A stretch of 64,000 nucleotides of DNA from Acidobacteriota bacterium (GTDB taxonomy: Bacteria > Acidobacteriota > Terriglobia > Versatilivoradales > Versatilivoraceae). The notes beneath the pieces were generated by a model. That model had not been told where the DNA came from. It did no database searches and worked only from the letters and a program-made list of their open reading frames with translations. A program made the translations under genes and the position numbers. Position 1 is the stretch's first letter, and each line of letters opens with the position of its first letter. The stretch is taken from NCBI GenBank assembly GCA_028875575.1, contig JAPPDF010000094.1, positions 1 through 64,000 of the forward strand, read 5' to 3'. Positions 26,132-34,981 of this stretch are shown here, piece by piece.

Positions 26132-27049
26132 CTACTTGGGAGAGCGAATGTCCCGAATCTGCCACAACTGCTGCCGCAGCAACCGATGCGTTTTGGATGA
26201 TGACGAGGCCGAATTCTCTGGAGGATCGTATGTCATGGGTTGTATGAGAACACCGTCGTTTGACTTGTTGTTAACTGTCACTACCCACGGATACCCACTG
26301 CAATATTCCTGCAAACATCCCCAACCAATGGCTCCAGTTTCGAACTTGGCCGTGACCGCCTTCTGGGACCAGCCTTTGCCTGGAACATCAAATTCAATGG
26401 TCTGAACGATCTCCCCTTGATTGACGACAAATGCAACAAAAGTCTTTCTTGAGCGATCGTCATTGAAAATGCCGACATTGACCCTCTGGTCAGAAGTTGA
26501 AGACAGACCAGGATTGATTGCAATCTGCCCGTCCTCCAAAACTGTTGAAGTCCCTAGTCTAAAATCCTCTGCGCCCTCCCCATTCACCACTAGAGTAGAG
26601 TAACGGCCATTTGGAGAATCCGTGTACACCTCGGCCTGCACGGTAAAATCAAAGTCGCTTGACCCTCCGGGGGGATCGAACCACGCATCAAATTCAACCG
26701 CTCCAGTACCACGATACCCGAACACTTGCTCTAGGAAATTGTCCCAAACCCAAAAGAAATCCGAGTCCATTTCGATACTTCTAGTATCGATCTCCCCATT
26801 CTTCCCGTACAAAGTCGCATAGATTGTGTACTGAAAGTCTGTTGGGTTATAGATCACCACTCGGGTTTTGAAGTACGCTCCAAATCGACCAGGACTGTTG
26901 GCCATCGTTGGAACTACATGAATCGGAAAAGCATATCGGAAAATCGACCGCCCGTCTCGATCCACAGGAATATTCAGGTCCTTTGAATCAAGTTCCTCTC
27001 CATGTAAAGAAGACACAAGCACAACAAGAATCAAGCCAATAAGCTTCAT
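26132..27049 (-). CDS. Hypothetical secreted protein between two MITE-like repeats
   Basis: A 305-residue protein with a signal peptide (MKLIGLILVVLVSSLHG). I do not recognise a family. It looks beta-rich, with several RVVIYNPTDFQYTIYATLY- and VNVGIFNDDRSRKTFVAFV-like strands that suggest two immunoglobulin-like halves. A GWGCLQEYC pair of cysteines could form a disulfide. Its DNA is clearly more AT-rich than its neighbours. It is flanked by two near-identical 123-bp repeats in the same orientation, which suggests it arrived as a unit. AAGGGA precedes its ATG. Confidence 0.7.
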   Translation of the reverse strand: MKLIGLILVVLVSSLHGEELDSKDLNIPVDRDGRSIFRYAFPIHVVPTMANSPGRFGAYFKTRVVIYNPTDFQYTIYATLYGKNGEIDTRSIEMDSDFFWVWDNFLEQVFGYRGTGAVEFDAWFDPPGGSSDFDFTVQAEVYTDSPNGRYSTLVVNGEGAEDFRLGTSTVLEDGQIAINPGLSSTSDQRVNVGIFNDDRSRKTFVAFVVNQGEIVQTIEFDVPGKGWSQKAVTAKFETGAIGWGCLQEYCSGYPWVVTVNNKSNDGVLIQPMTYDPPENSASSSSKTHRLLRQQLWQIRDIRSPK

Positions 27050-27144
27050 GGTCCCTTACTCTTTTTGGTTCTTGGATATTTGGTTTTTTGGGGAAATAGG
27101 CTATGGGGCAAGGGAGAGGAAAGTCAAGATTGATAGGGATCGTA

Positions 27145-27267
27145 ACAGGGAGACGTTGTTGAATTACTGGAATAACTTCGGTCAGTGGGCGGCGGACACT
27201 GTTGAATAACCGGAATTCAGAAACCGCCGATCCAAGTAATTCCAGTTGTTCAACAACGCCCCCTACT
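27145..27267. repeat. MITE-like palindromic element, copy 2
   Basis: The same 123-bp element as at 25867-25989, with seven differences counted by eye. Its terminal repeats are GACGTTGTTGAATTACTGGAATAACTT and the matching right arm ending CAACAACGCCCCCTACT. Its right end overlaps the stop codon (27263-27265) of the minus-strand TPR gene, as copy 1 overlaps the stop of the beta-propeller gene. Confidence 0.85.
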
Positions 27268-28696
27268 CCAACTCCAACTCCTGAAAGGCCTGGAAGTACC
27301 GGCCGGCCTCCTCATGGCGGCCCAGCCGGGTGAAGGCCTTGCCCAACAGCAGGTGTCCCCGCTTGTTCTTGGGATCCCGGGCAACGGCTTCTTGCAGCAC
27401 CTTGACGGCCTGGTCGTAGTCGCCCGTCCGCAGGTAGCTGTCTCCCAACTCCACCCGGGCGTCCACTTCCCCGGGATCGGCATCCGCCACTTCTTTCAAG
27501 AGCGGCACGGCCCGATCGTCCCGGCCCAGCTTGACCAGCACCGTCGCCAGGTTGAATCGGGCCTTGCGCCGGGCCGCCGGCTTGCCTTCGGATAGATCCA
27601 CCGCCCGCCGCAGAGCCTGCTCCGCCAACTCGAACTCACCCACCGTCTGCAAGTCCATCCCGGCTTCCAGTTGGGACTCGAGGTGCCCCGGAAACTTCCG
27701 CACCGCCTGGCGGGCCTGACGGGTGGTGGCTTGAATGTCTCCCTTGGAGCGGTAGGCGCTCAGCAACAGCAGATGGACCTCCGGCTTGTCGGGATCCTGC
27801 TTCACCAGAGCCTCCAACTGGGCAATGGCCCCGGCATGGTCGCCCTCTCCAATCAGGGCCTTGCCGAGCAGAAAGCGGAGGCGTGGATCCTGCGGCCGCA
27901 GAGCTTGAGCCTGCAACAGGCGCTCCCTGGCCTGGCCGAACTTGCCCTCGGCCAGCAACCCGCTGCCGTAAAGCAGCAGGATCGGCACCGAGTTGGGATC
28001 CAGCCGGTGGGCCTTCTCCAGGTAGGACCACATCCGTCCCGTCTGGTCGGTTCGAAACAGGGCGGTTGCCAGCAGATAGTTGGCCTCGGCCGACCCGGGA
28101 CTGGCCTCCGCCACTCTGCTCAGAAGAGGCAGAGATTCCGGAAACCTCTCCTTCCAGACAAACAGCTTGGCCGCCCGCAGCGCCATTTCCGGACCGAAGG
28201 CCTCCATTTTTTCAGCCGCGGCGGCGGCCTTTGCCGCATCCCCTGTTTCCAGGTAGGCCAGGCAGAGATGAAAGAGCGCTTCGGGATGGCGGTGGAGTGC
28301 CGTCTCGATCGGCCGCAGCACCTCGATGCTTTCCCGGTTCCGCTTCTGCCTGGTCAGGACAATGCCGAGCCGAACCCGGCCGAAGAAAAAGTCGGGGCCA
28401 AGCCGCATCGACTCCCGATAGGCCTTCTCGGCGGCGGCGAACCGGTTCTGCATCTCGCGGGCGTAGCCCAGCAGACCGTAAGCGTCGGGCGTGGGTGCAG
28501 CCTTGACCGCGGCGTCCAGAACGGCTTCGGCCTGGGCGTAGTTGCCGACACGCATCAGCTCGGTTGCCTTTTGGTGGCGGGGGTTGGAAAAGACCGCGTT
28601 GGGGTCCTGGGCGGCTGACGCGGCCGGCAGCAGGACTCCCGCCAGGAAGCAACACCCGACGGCTGCCAGCCGGATCCATGGTTTGCGACAGTTCAT
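27263..28696 (-). CDS. Secreted TPR-repeat protein
   Basis: A 477-residue exported protein: a signal peptide with cleavage near ASAAQD (about residue 29), then at least ten tetratricopeptide units to the end (for example GDYDQAVKVLQEAVARDPKNKRGHLLLGKAFTRLG at the C-terminus). Such proteins act as scaffolds in the periplasm. No other domain is seen. It ends inside MITE copy 2. It lies 16 bases after the end of the mutase gene in the same direction of transcription upstream, so it could be read from its own promoter or be first in line before the 26132 gene. Confidence 0.8.
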   Translation of the reverse strand: MNCRKPWIRLAAVGCCFLAGVLLPAASAAQDPNAVFSNPRHQKATELMRVGNYAQAEAVLDAAVKAAPTPDAYGLLGYAREMQNRFAAAEKAYRESMRLGPDFFFGRVRLGIVLTRQKRNRESIEVLRPIETALHRHPEALFHLCLAYLETGDAAKAAAAAEKMEAFGPEMALRAAKLFVWKERFPESLPLLSRVAEASPGSAEANYLLATALFRTDQTGRMWSYLEKAHRLDPNSVPILLLYGSGLLAEGKFGQARERLLQAQALRPQDPRLRFLLGKALIGEGDHAGAIAQLEALVKQDPDKPEVHLLLLSAYRSKGDIQATTRQARQAVRKFPGHLESQLEAGMDLQTVGEFELAEQALRRAVDLSEGKPAARRKARFNLATVLVKLGRDDRAVPLLKEVADADPGEVDARVELGDSYLRTGDYDQAVKVLQEAVARDPKNKRGHLLLGKAFTRLGRHEEAGRYFQAFQELELE

Positions 28697-28712
28697 GGCG
28701 TCTGAATAGGAA

Positions 28713-30404
28713 TCAGAATACCGGAGTCTCCCGGTAGGTTCCCCAGACCTGCTTGAGGGTTTCGACGATATCGCCCATGGAGGCTCCCTGCCTGACCAGC
28801 TCGACGGTTACCGGCAGGATGTTCTGCGACTCGTCCCGCGCCACCGCCTTGAGCCGCTCCAGCAGCTCCCGAACCGCGGCCTCATCCCGGTTCGCCCGGA
28901 CCTGCCGGGTCCGTTCGATCTGGCGCTCGGCCGACTTGGGATCGTAGGGGTGCACCTCCAAGTCGAGGGTCTCCTCTTCCTCCACGTAGCGGTTGACTCC
29001 GATGACCGGCTTTTCGCCCGACTGCTTTCTGAGGGCCGTCTCGTAGGCGTCCTCGGCGATCTTCCGCTGGAACCATCCCTCCTCGATCAGCTTCACGGTG
29101 CCTCCCCGCTCATCCACCTCCTTCAGGATGGCCTGGATGGCCTGGACATACTGGTCGGTGAGCTTTTCCACGTAGTAGGAGCCGCCCAGCGGATCCACCA
29201 CGTTGGCCACGTTGGACTCCTCGGCGATGACCTGCTGGGTGCGCAGCGCGATCTTCATGGCCTCCTCGGTGGGAATGGAAAAGGCCTCGTCCATGCCGTT
29301 GGTGTGCAGGCTCTGCGCCCCGCCCAGCACGGCCGCCAGGGCCTGCAGGGCGGTTCTGACGATGTTGACCTTGTACTGGGGCCTGGTGAGGGTCGCCGCG
29401 GCTGTCTGGCAGTGGAACCGGAGGCGCATGGAGGCAGGATTGGTGGCCCCGAAGCGTTCGCGCATGATGGTGGCAAAGACCCGTCGTACGGCGCGAAAGC
29501 GGGCCGCCTCCTCGAAGAAGTCGGATCCGCAGGCAAAGAAGAAGGACAGGCGGGGGGCGAACTGGTCCACCGGCATGCCGGTCTTGACCACCTCTTCCAC
29601 GTAGACGATGGTGTTGGCCAGGGTGAAGGCCAGCTCATGCAGGGGAGAGGCCCCGGCCTCATTGATGTGGTACCCGCAGATGTTGACCGGGTTGTAGCGC
29701 TTCATTCTTTCTGCGCAGTAGGAGATGCAGTCCCTGACAATCCGGACCGAAGGAGCAATGGGAAAGACCCACTCCTTCTGGGCCATGTACTCCTTCAGCA
29801 TGTCGGCCTGAATCGTCCCCGACAAGCGATTGAGGTCGAACCCGCGCTTCTCTGCCAGGGCCACGTACATGGCCAGCAGGATCCAGGCGGACGGGTTGAT
29901 GGTCATCGAAACCGAGATCTCTTCCAGGTCGATGTCGGCAAAGAGATCCTCCATGTCGGACAGGGTGTCGATGGCCACTCCCCCTCGCCCCACCTCTCCC
30001 CGGCTCATGGCATGGTCGGAGTCGTATCCCATCAGGGTCGGCATGTCGAAATCGGTGGAGAGTCCCGTCTGGCCCTGCTGGATCAGGTACTTGAAGCGCT
30101 TGTTGGTATCGGCCCCGGTCCCGAAGCCGGCAATCTGGCGCATGGTCCACCGCCGGCCCCGGTACATGGTGGGGTAGGGTCCCCGGGTGAAGGGATAGCG
30201 ACCGGGCAGGCCGACCTCCTCCTGGGGAACATCCTGTAAATCGAGGGCCGTATAGACCCGCTTGACCGGAAATCCGCCGAGGGTGGAGAACTGCTCCTGC
30301 CGCTCCGGCTGGCGGGCCAGGAAGCTGGCGACCTCCCCGCCTTCCCAGTCCTGCAGTTGCTCGGCCAGGTTCTCGATGGTCTGGGCCTCTTTGGTCTCTT
30401 TCAT
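28713..30404 (-). CDS. hcmA: B12-dependent acyl-CoA mutase large subunit, 2-hydroxyisobutyryl-CoA mutase type
   Basis: A 563-residue catalytic barrel without the B12-binding domain, which is encoded separately upstream. RGPYPTMY is the CoA/substrate channel motif. Active-site residues differ from methylmalonyl-CoA mutase: I91 (RQIAGF) replaces its tyrosine, D118 (LSTDFD) is acidic, and Q209 (MAQKEW) replaces its arginine. From memory of the family, Ile/Asp/Gln at these sites are the signature of 2-hydroxyisobutyryl-CoA mutase, HcmA, which is also this length. Isobutyryl-CoA mutase has Phe and Gln there. The reaction would interconvert 2-hydroxyisobutyryl-CoA and 3-hydroxybutyryl-CoA. It overlaps the MeaB-like gene by four bases. 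Confidence 0.82.
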   Translation of the reverse strand: MKETKEAQTIENLAEQLQDWEGGEVASFLARQPERQEQFSTLGGFPVKRVYTALDLQDVPQEEVGLPGRYPFTRGPYPTMYRGRRWTMRQIAGFGTGADTNKRFKYLIQQGQTGLSTDFDMPTLMGYDSDHAMSRGEVGRGGVAIDTLSDMEDLFADIDLEEISVSMTINPSAWILLAMYVALAEKRGFDLNRLSGTIQADMLKEYMAQKEWVFPIAPSVRIVRDCISYCAERMKRYNPVNICGYHINEAGASPLHELAFTLANTIVYVEEVVKTGMPVDQFAPRLSFFFACGSDFFEEAARFRAVRRVFATIMRERFGATNPASMRLRFHCQTAAATLTRPQYKVNIVRTALQALAAVLGGAQSLHTNGMDEAFSIPTEEAMKIALRTQQVIAEESNVANVVDPLGGSYYVEKLTDQYVQAIQAILKEVDERGGTVKLIEEGWFQRKIAEDAYETALRKQSGEKPVIGVNRYVEEEETLDLEVHPYDPKSAERQIERTRQVRANRDEAAVRELLERLKAVARDESQNILPVTVELVRQGASMGDIVETLKQVWGTYRETPVF

Positions 30405-31375
30405 GGCTTCCTCTCGCTACGAAATTGATTCAGCAGGGTTTGCGCGGCCGCATGAGGATGGGCCCTTCCGGACATCATCCGGTCGGTGAGCTCGGAGATC
30501 TGGCGATCGTGGTGGCGGTGAAACTGGTCTCTCAATATGTTCTCGGCCGATTTCAACAACCGGGTCTGGGCAATGCGGCGGCGGCGCTGCTCCAGCTCGC
30601 CCGAGGAGGTCAGCGCTTCCAGGTGGTCGTCAATGGCGGCCAGCAGCTCCGGAATGCCTTCCCCGCTGACGGAGCTGGTGGGGATCAGGGGCACCTGCCA
30701 GCCGTACCCCTGGCCGTCGCGATGACCCATGGCCAGCATGTTCTTGAGGTCGGTGACGGTTCGATGGGCGTCCGACCGATCGCACTTGCCCACCACGTGA
30801 ATGTCGGCAATCTCCAGCACCCCCGCCTTGATGGCCTGAATGTCGTCGCCAAGGCCGGGGGCCGACACCACCAGGGTGGTATGGACGGCCTGGACCACGT
30901 CGATCTCATCCTGACCCACGCCAACGGTCTCGATCAGGACCACATCGTATCCGGCGGCGTCCAGGATGTCGACTCCACTCAGCGAGGCCCGGGCCAACCC
31001 GCCCAGGGCTCCCCGGGTGGCCATGCTGCGAATGAAGATGCCGGGGTCGGTCACCAGCTCGTTCATGCGAATCCGATCTCCCAGGATGGACCCGCCCGAA
31101 AAGGGGCTGGAGGGATCGATGGCGATCACTCCCACGCTACGCTCGCCGGCTCTCAGGGCCTTGCAGAGCTGCGTGACCAGCGCCGATTTGCCGCTTCCGG
31201 GCACGCCGGTGATTCCCACCACGTGCGCCTTGCCGGTATGGCGGTAGATCTCGGCCAGGGCGTCCTGGCAGTCTTCCTCCCCCGACTCCGCATGGGTGAT
31301 CATCCTGGCGATGGCCGACAGCCGTCCTTCCAGAACCGGTTGCACCAGCGCCAGAGGCGGAATCGCCCTTACCAT
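30401..31375 (-). CDS. meaB: MeaB/ArgK-type G-protein chaperone of the acyl-CoA mutase
   Basis: A 324-residue GTPase that loads and protects adenosylcobalamin mutases. The P-loop is GVPGSGKS; IDPSSPFSGGSILGDR is the family's switch region, ETVGVGQDEID the G3 region, and KCD the guanine-specificity loop. A helical dimerisation tail follows. In 2-hydroxyisobutyryl-CoA mutase operons the equivalent gene is called meaH. It starts three bases after the ligase stop and overlaps the mutase start (ATGA), so it is clearly dedicated to this mutase. Confidence 0.92.
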   Translation of the reverse strand: MVRAIPPLALVQPVLEGRLSAIARMITHAESGEEDCQDALAEIYRHTGKAHVVGITGVPGSGKSALVTQLCKALRAGERSVGVIAIDPSSPFSGGSILGDRIRMNELVTDPGIFIRSMATRGALGGLARASLSGVDILDAAGYDVVLIETVGVGQDEIDVVQAVHTTLVVSAPGLGDDIQAIKAGVLEIADIHVVGKCDRSDAHRTVTDLKNMLAMGHRDGQGYGWQVPLIPTSSVSGEGIPELLAAIDDHLEALTSSGELEQRRRRIAQTRLLKSAENILRDQFHRHHDRQISELTDRMMSGRAHPHAAAQTLLNQFRSERKP

Positions 31376-31378
31376 GAT

Positions 31379-32722
31379 TTAACGCTCCTTCTCCAGTTTC
31401 CGGTTGAGCTCGCGAAACACGTCGCGATCATCCACCACCCGCCTCGCCTTGAAATCGGTCCTGGGCAAGGAGTCGGGGGGCAGCGCTACCACCCGAACCC
31501 GAATCCCCAACATCCGCCGCAGCAGGCCGGCCGTCTCGTCCCGGAAAGCCCTCAGGGCCTCTTGACCGGACCCCATGACCGCCCGGGTGGGCTCCACCTG
31601 GACCAACAGCTCATCCATGGTCCGCTCTCGGGAAATCACGATGCGGTGCTCTCCCCCGTAGTCGGCCATCGAATTGAGCGCCGCATCGATTTCGTTGGGA
31701 TAGACGTTCTCGCCTCGAATGGTGAAGGCGTCGTCGATGCGGCCAAAGATTCCGTTGGGCAAGCGCGGATAGGTGCGCCCGCAGGGACCGGGCCCCTCCT
31801 CCCACAGGGCCAGGTCCCCCGAGAGCAATCGAATCATGGGCTGCGAGGTCCTCTCCAGATGGGTATAGACGGGCGTGCCGCGTTGACCGAAGGGGACCCG
31901 CCGGAAGGTAGCCGGATCGCACACTTCAGTGTAGACCAGGTCCTGCCAAAGCAGCATGCCGTCGGTCTCGGCCGTGCCGGCGCAGCTCATCCAGGGGGTC
32001 ACTTCGGCCATGGATCCGGAGTCGATCACCCGGGCTCCAAAGGCCTGCTGAATCCGGTCCCGCACGCCAGGCACCGACGCCCCCGGCTCCCCCGAGAAAA
32101 ACATGATCCTGAGCCCCAGTTCAGCGGGGTCGACTCCCTGGCTCCTGGCCGTCTCCGCCAGGTGGAGGGCATAGGAGGGCGTGGAATAGAAGGCCGTGGG
32201 CTTGAACTGCCGCAGCCACCCCACCGCACGCGCCGTCATCCCGGGCGCGCCGGCTCCGAAGGGAAAGGACCTGGCCCGCAACCGTTCGGAGCCGATCAGG
32301 GCTCCCCAGGATCCCATATAGAGACTGAAGAGGGAGGCGATGAAGATGGTGTCTCCCGGCCGCAGTCCCATACCCCACATGATCCGGGCGTGGGCGTTGC
32401 CGATGGTCGCCCAGTCGCCTCTGCCGACGGCGAAGGCGGTGGGCTGCCCCGTGGTCCCGGAGGTGCCGTGGATGTGGTGGATCTCCTCTTCGGGAATGCA
32501 GAGGTAGTCGCCGAAACTGGGGAACCTGGCCTGGGACTCCCTCAAGTCCTTCTTGGTGATAACCGGGACCTTCTCCTCGAAGTCCTCCAGGCTCCCGAGG
32601 TGATCGGGATGGAAACCGGCCCTGTCCCAATGTCTGCGATAGAAGGAGGAACGGTCATAGGCGTATTGCGTGACCCGTTGCAGCCGTTCCAGGATCAGCG
32701 CGTTGCGCTCTTCCGGCGGCAT
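31379..32722 (-). CDS. PaaK-type AMP-forming acyl-CoA ligase (likely 2-hydroxyisobutyrate-CoA ligase)
   Basis: An AMP-forming ligase of the phenylacetate-CoA ligase group. HGTSGTTGQPTAF is the ATP-phosphate loop, DSGSMAEVTP the adenine-binding segment, and GRIDDAFTIRGENVYPNEID the hinge region; the C-terminal lysine region is PRTDFKARRV. Its place between the B12 subunit and the mutase chaperone suggests that it activates the mutase substrate. The first ATG is at 32722, but conserved family sequence (DPTSKYWFPRRETM) continues upstream in frame to an ATC at 32809, which has an ideal AGGAGG ahead; the true protein probably begins there (476 residues). Confidence 0.85.
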   Translation of the reverse strand: MPPEERNALILERLQRVTQYAYDRSSFYRRHWDRAGFHPDHLGSLEDFEEKVPVITKKDLRESQARFPSFGDYLCIPEEEIHHIHGTSGTTGQPTAFAVGRGDWATIGNAHARIMWGMGLRPGDTIFIASLFSLYMGSWGALIGSERLRARSFPFGAGAPGMTARAVGWLRQFKPTAFYSTPSYALHLAETARSQGVDPAELGLRIMFFSGEPGASVPGVRDRIQQAFGARVIDSGSMAEVTPWMSCAGTAETDGMLLWQDLVYTEVCDPATFRRVPFGQRGTPVYTHLERTSQPMIRLLSGDLALWEEGPGPCGRTYPRLPNGIFGRIDDAFTIRGENVYPNEIDAALNSMADYGGEHRIVISRERTMDELLVQVEPTRAVMGSGQEALRAFRDETAGLLRRMLGIRVRVVALPPDSLPRTDFKARRVVDDRDVFRELNRKLEKER

Positions 32723-32824
32723 GGTCTCGCGCCGGGGGAACCAGTACTTGCTGGTGGGATCAGGCAGGTAATCCGGGTTGTAGTTCGGTGGGAACGACCA
32801 GTCCTCGATGGGAAACCTCCTCCG

Positions 32825-33244
32825 TCACCGCGGGCCTCGCTCCTGAACCAGGCGCCGCATGGACTCGACGATTGCCTGCGGCGGCGTGTCCTGGAGAAGG
32901 ATCTCGCTCACACCCAACCGTTTGAGCTCCGCCACGTCTTCGTCGGGCATCACCCCGCCGCCCACGACGGCGATGTCGCTGCCGTGCTGCCCGCGAAGCA
33001 GCTCCAAAACCCGGGGAAACACTGTCATTTGAGCTCCGGAAAGGATGCTGATGCCCAGGATGTCGACGTCCTCCTGGACGGCGGCCAGAGCCACTTCCTC
33101 GGGAGTACGGTGGAGCCCGGTGTAAATGACGTCCATGCCGGCGTCGCGCAGGCAGCGGGCCACGATCTTGACCCCCCGGTCATGACCGTCCAATCCGACC
33201 TTGGCGATCATCACGCGAATTGGTTGGGTGTTCGGTCCTTCCAT
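32825..33244 (-). CDS. hcmB: B12-binding small subunit of the acyl-CoA mutase
   Basis: A 139-residue cobalamin-binding domain. DGHDRG contains the histidine that becomes the lower cobalt ligand; ISILSGAQM and VVGGGVMPDED are the other two nucleotide-loop motifs. It completes the split mutase with the large subunit at 28713-30404. It is first in the operon (small subunit, ligase, chaperone, large subunit), the gene set I recall for 2-hydroxyisobutyryl-CoA mutase. The ATG at 33244 with AGGGAAG ahead is preferred over a GTG thirty bases upstream. Confidence 0.9.
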   Translation of the reverse strand: MEGPNTQPIRVMIAKVGLDGHDRGVKIVARCLRDAGMDVIYTGLHRTPEEVALAAVQEDVDILGISILSGAQMTVFPRVLELLRGQHGSDIAVVGGGVMPDEDVAELKRLGVSEILLQDTPPQAIVESMRRLVQERGPR

Positions 33245-33593
33245 CCCGTGCTTCCCTAAACCTGAGTTGACCACGCCGCCCGAACTTTACCTGGCCGGGC
33301 AGGAGGCGCGCGGCCACGCTCCCAATGCTACCGGCCGGCCCGTCCCGTGCCCACTTTCCGGGACGCGGCCAGCCCTCTAACGTAGCGCATCCTAAACGAT
33401 ACGCCTGTCGGGGTCAATCGCCGTCCCGGGGCGGTCCTACGCTCCCGGTATTGGGGTGACCTCTACTCGTCACGAGAATCCCGGACGGCCGTGATAGGAT
33501 AGGCCCCATCTTCTGGTTCTCAACCCAAACAAGGGCCGGCTCTCGGGTGGCTGCCATAGAGACCGCCCCCATTTCTCCTGGAGGAATCGAATC
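33245..33593. promoter_or_regulatory. Divergent region between the mutase operon and the ManD-like gene
   Basis: About 350 bp without a gene. It should hold the promoter of the minus-strand mutase operon and of the plus-strand dehydratase. I looked for a cobalamin riboswitch (B12 box) on the minus strand and did not recognise one. No clear repressor operator is visible. Confidence 0.4.
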
Positions 33594-34934
33594 ATGAAAC
33601 GCCGCCAACTGTTGCAAGCCGGATCCCTGGGCGCGCTGGCCGCCGGAATGGGTTCCCTTGGGCCGTCTGTCACCGGAGCCTCCCTGCTGGCGGCTCAACA
33701 GAAGCGTTCCGGACTCCCGCCCATCAAGATCACCGATGTCAAGTGCATCCTCACGGCGCCCGCCGGACGCCGACTGGCCGTGGTCAAGGTCTCGACCAGC
33801 GAACCCGAGTTGTACGGCCTGGGCTGTGCCACCTTCACTCAGCGGATTCGCACCGTGCAGACAGCCGTGGATGTCTACCTGAAGCAGTTTCTGGTGGGCA
33901 AGAGCCCCTGGGATATCGAGGACATCTGGCAGTCCTCTTTCGTCAGCTCCTACTGGCGCAACGGACCGGTCCTGAACAACGCCCTCGGCGGGGTCGACGC
34001 AGCCCTGTGGGACATCCTGGGAAAATGGACCGGCCTGCCCGTCTACCAGTTGCTGGGAGGCAAGAGCCGCCAGGCCGTGGACACCTACAGGTCGGCCGGC
34101 GGCCGGACCTTCGAAGAGCTGGTCGATTCGTTCCAGCAGTTGCGGGAGCAGGGCTATCGGCACATTCGCTGCGAGCCGGTGGTGCCGGAAGCCTCTCCTC
34201 CCCTCGGTCCGGAAAACGCGGCCCGACCCGCCAACCAGCGCACACGCATCTGGGAGGCGGCCCCCTTCGCCCGGGCGCTTCCCCGGTTCTTCGGGAAGCT
34301 GCGGGAGCGGTTCGGCGAACAGGTAGAACTGTTGACCGATGTCCACGAGCTGCTGCCTCCCATTGTGGCCATCCAGTTGGCCAAGGAACTGGAACCGGTC
34401 CGGATGTTTTTCCTGGAAGATCCGCTCTCCCCGGAAGACGTCGGATACTTCAAGCACCTGCGCCAGCAGAGCAGCACGCCCATCGCCATGGGCGAGCTGT
34501 TCAATAACCCCAACGAATGGCTGGACATCATCAGCCAGCGGCTGATCGACTTCATCCGGGTCCACATCTCCCAGATCGGCGGCGTCAGCATGGCCTTCAA
34601 GCTTTCCCATCTGTGCGAGTTCTTCCGGGTTCGCACGGCCTGGCACGGCCCCGGCGACACCTCGCCGGTGGGGCACGCCGCCAATATTCATCTGGGTCTG
34701 GTCGTCAACAACTTCGGCATCCAGGAGTTTCACGGCCTCACCCAGTCGGAGCGAGACGTCTTCCCCGGAAGCCCGCAGGAGAGGAACGGCTACGTCTACA
34801 TCAATGAAGCGCCCGGGTTCGGGGTAGACCTGGACGAGAAGCTGGCGGCCCGCTTCCCGATCAGGGACGATCCCAGCTTCGACCTGCACTGGGGCAACCT
34901 GCGGCGCAAGGACGGAAGTATCGTAAAACCCTGA
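33594..34934 (+). CDS. Tat-exported ManD-like enolase-superfamily dehydratase
   Basis: A 446-residue enolase-superfamily enzyme preceded by a Tat-like leader (MKRRQLLQAGSLGALAAG). The N-terminal capping domain spans about 40-160 and the barrel 165-420. Metal ligands are the Asp in LLTDVHELL, the Glu in FLEDPLSPED and the Glu in AMGELF. The DVH histidine and WHGPGDTSPVGHAANIH are shared with the mannonate dehydratase (ManD/RspA) group, which dehydrates acid sugars. Export of such an enzyme is unusual outside Acidobacteria and Planctomycetes. The substrate is unknown. GGAGG lies ten bases before the ATG. Confidence 0.83.
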   Translation: MKRRQLLQAGSLGALAAGMGSLGPSVTGASLLAAQQKRSGLPPIKITDVKCILTAPAGRRLAVVKVSTSEPELYGLGCATFTQRIRTVQTAVDVYLKQFLVGKSPWDIEDIWQSSFVSSYWRNGPVLNNALGGVDAALWDILGKWTGLPVYQLLGGKSRQAVDTYRSAGGRTFEELVDSFQQLREQGYRHIRCEPVVPEASPPLGPENAARPANQRTRIWEAAPFARALPRFFGKLRERFGEQVELLTDVHELLPPIVAIQLAKELEPVRMFFLEDPLSPEDVGYFKHLRQQSSTPIAMGELFNNPNEWLDIISQRLIDFIRVHISQIGGVSMAFKLSHLCEFFRVRTAWHGPGDTSPVGHAANIHLGLVVNNFGIQEFHGLTQSERDVFPGSPQERNGYVYINEAPGFGVDLDEKLAARFPIRDDPSFDLHWGNLRRKDGSIVKP

Positions 34935-34981
34935 ACCAACCCCAAGGAGCTTCCGCACTCCCCTATCAACCTGGAGGTCCC

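Noticed and set aside
25998..26405. Plus-strand frame between the MITE-like repeats with a Cys-rich segment
   Set aside because: It overlaps the secreted-protein gene on the other strand, which has a signal peptide and ribosome-binding site; the plus-strand frame has neither.
30425..33259. A 944-codon open frame on the plus strand, opposite the mutase operon
   Set aside because: It runs antisense to four well-identified genes, has no recognisable domain and arises from the codon bias of GC-rich DNA.
33245..33593. Possible cobalamin riboswitch ahead of the B12-dependent mutase operon
   Set aside because: I looked for the conserved B12 box and supporting helices on the minus strand and could not recognise them.
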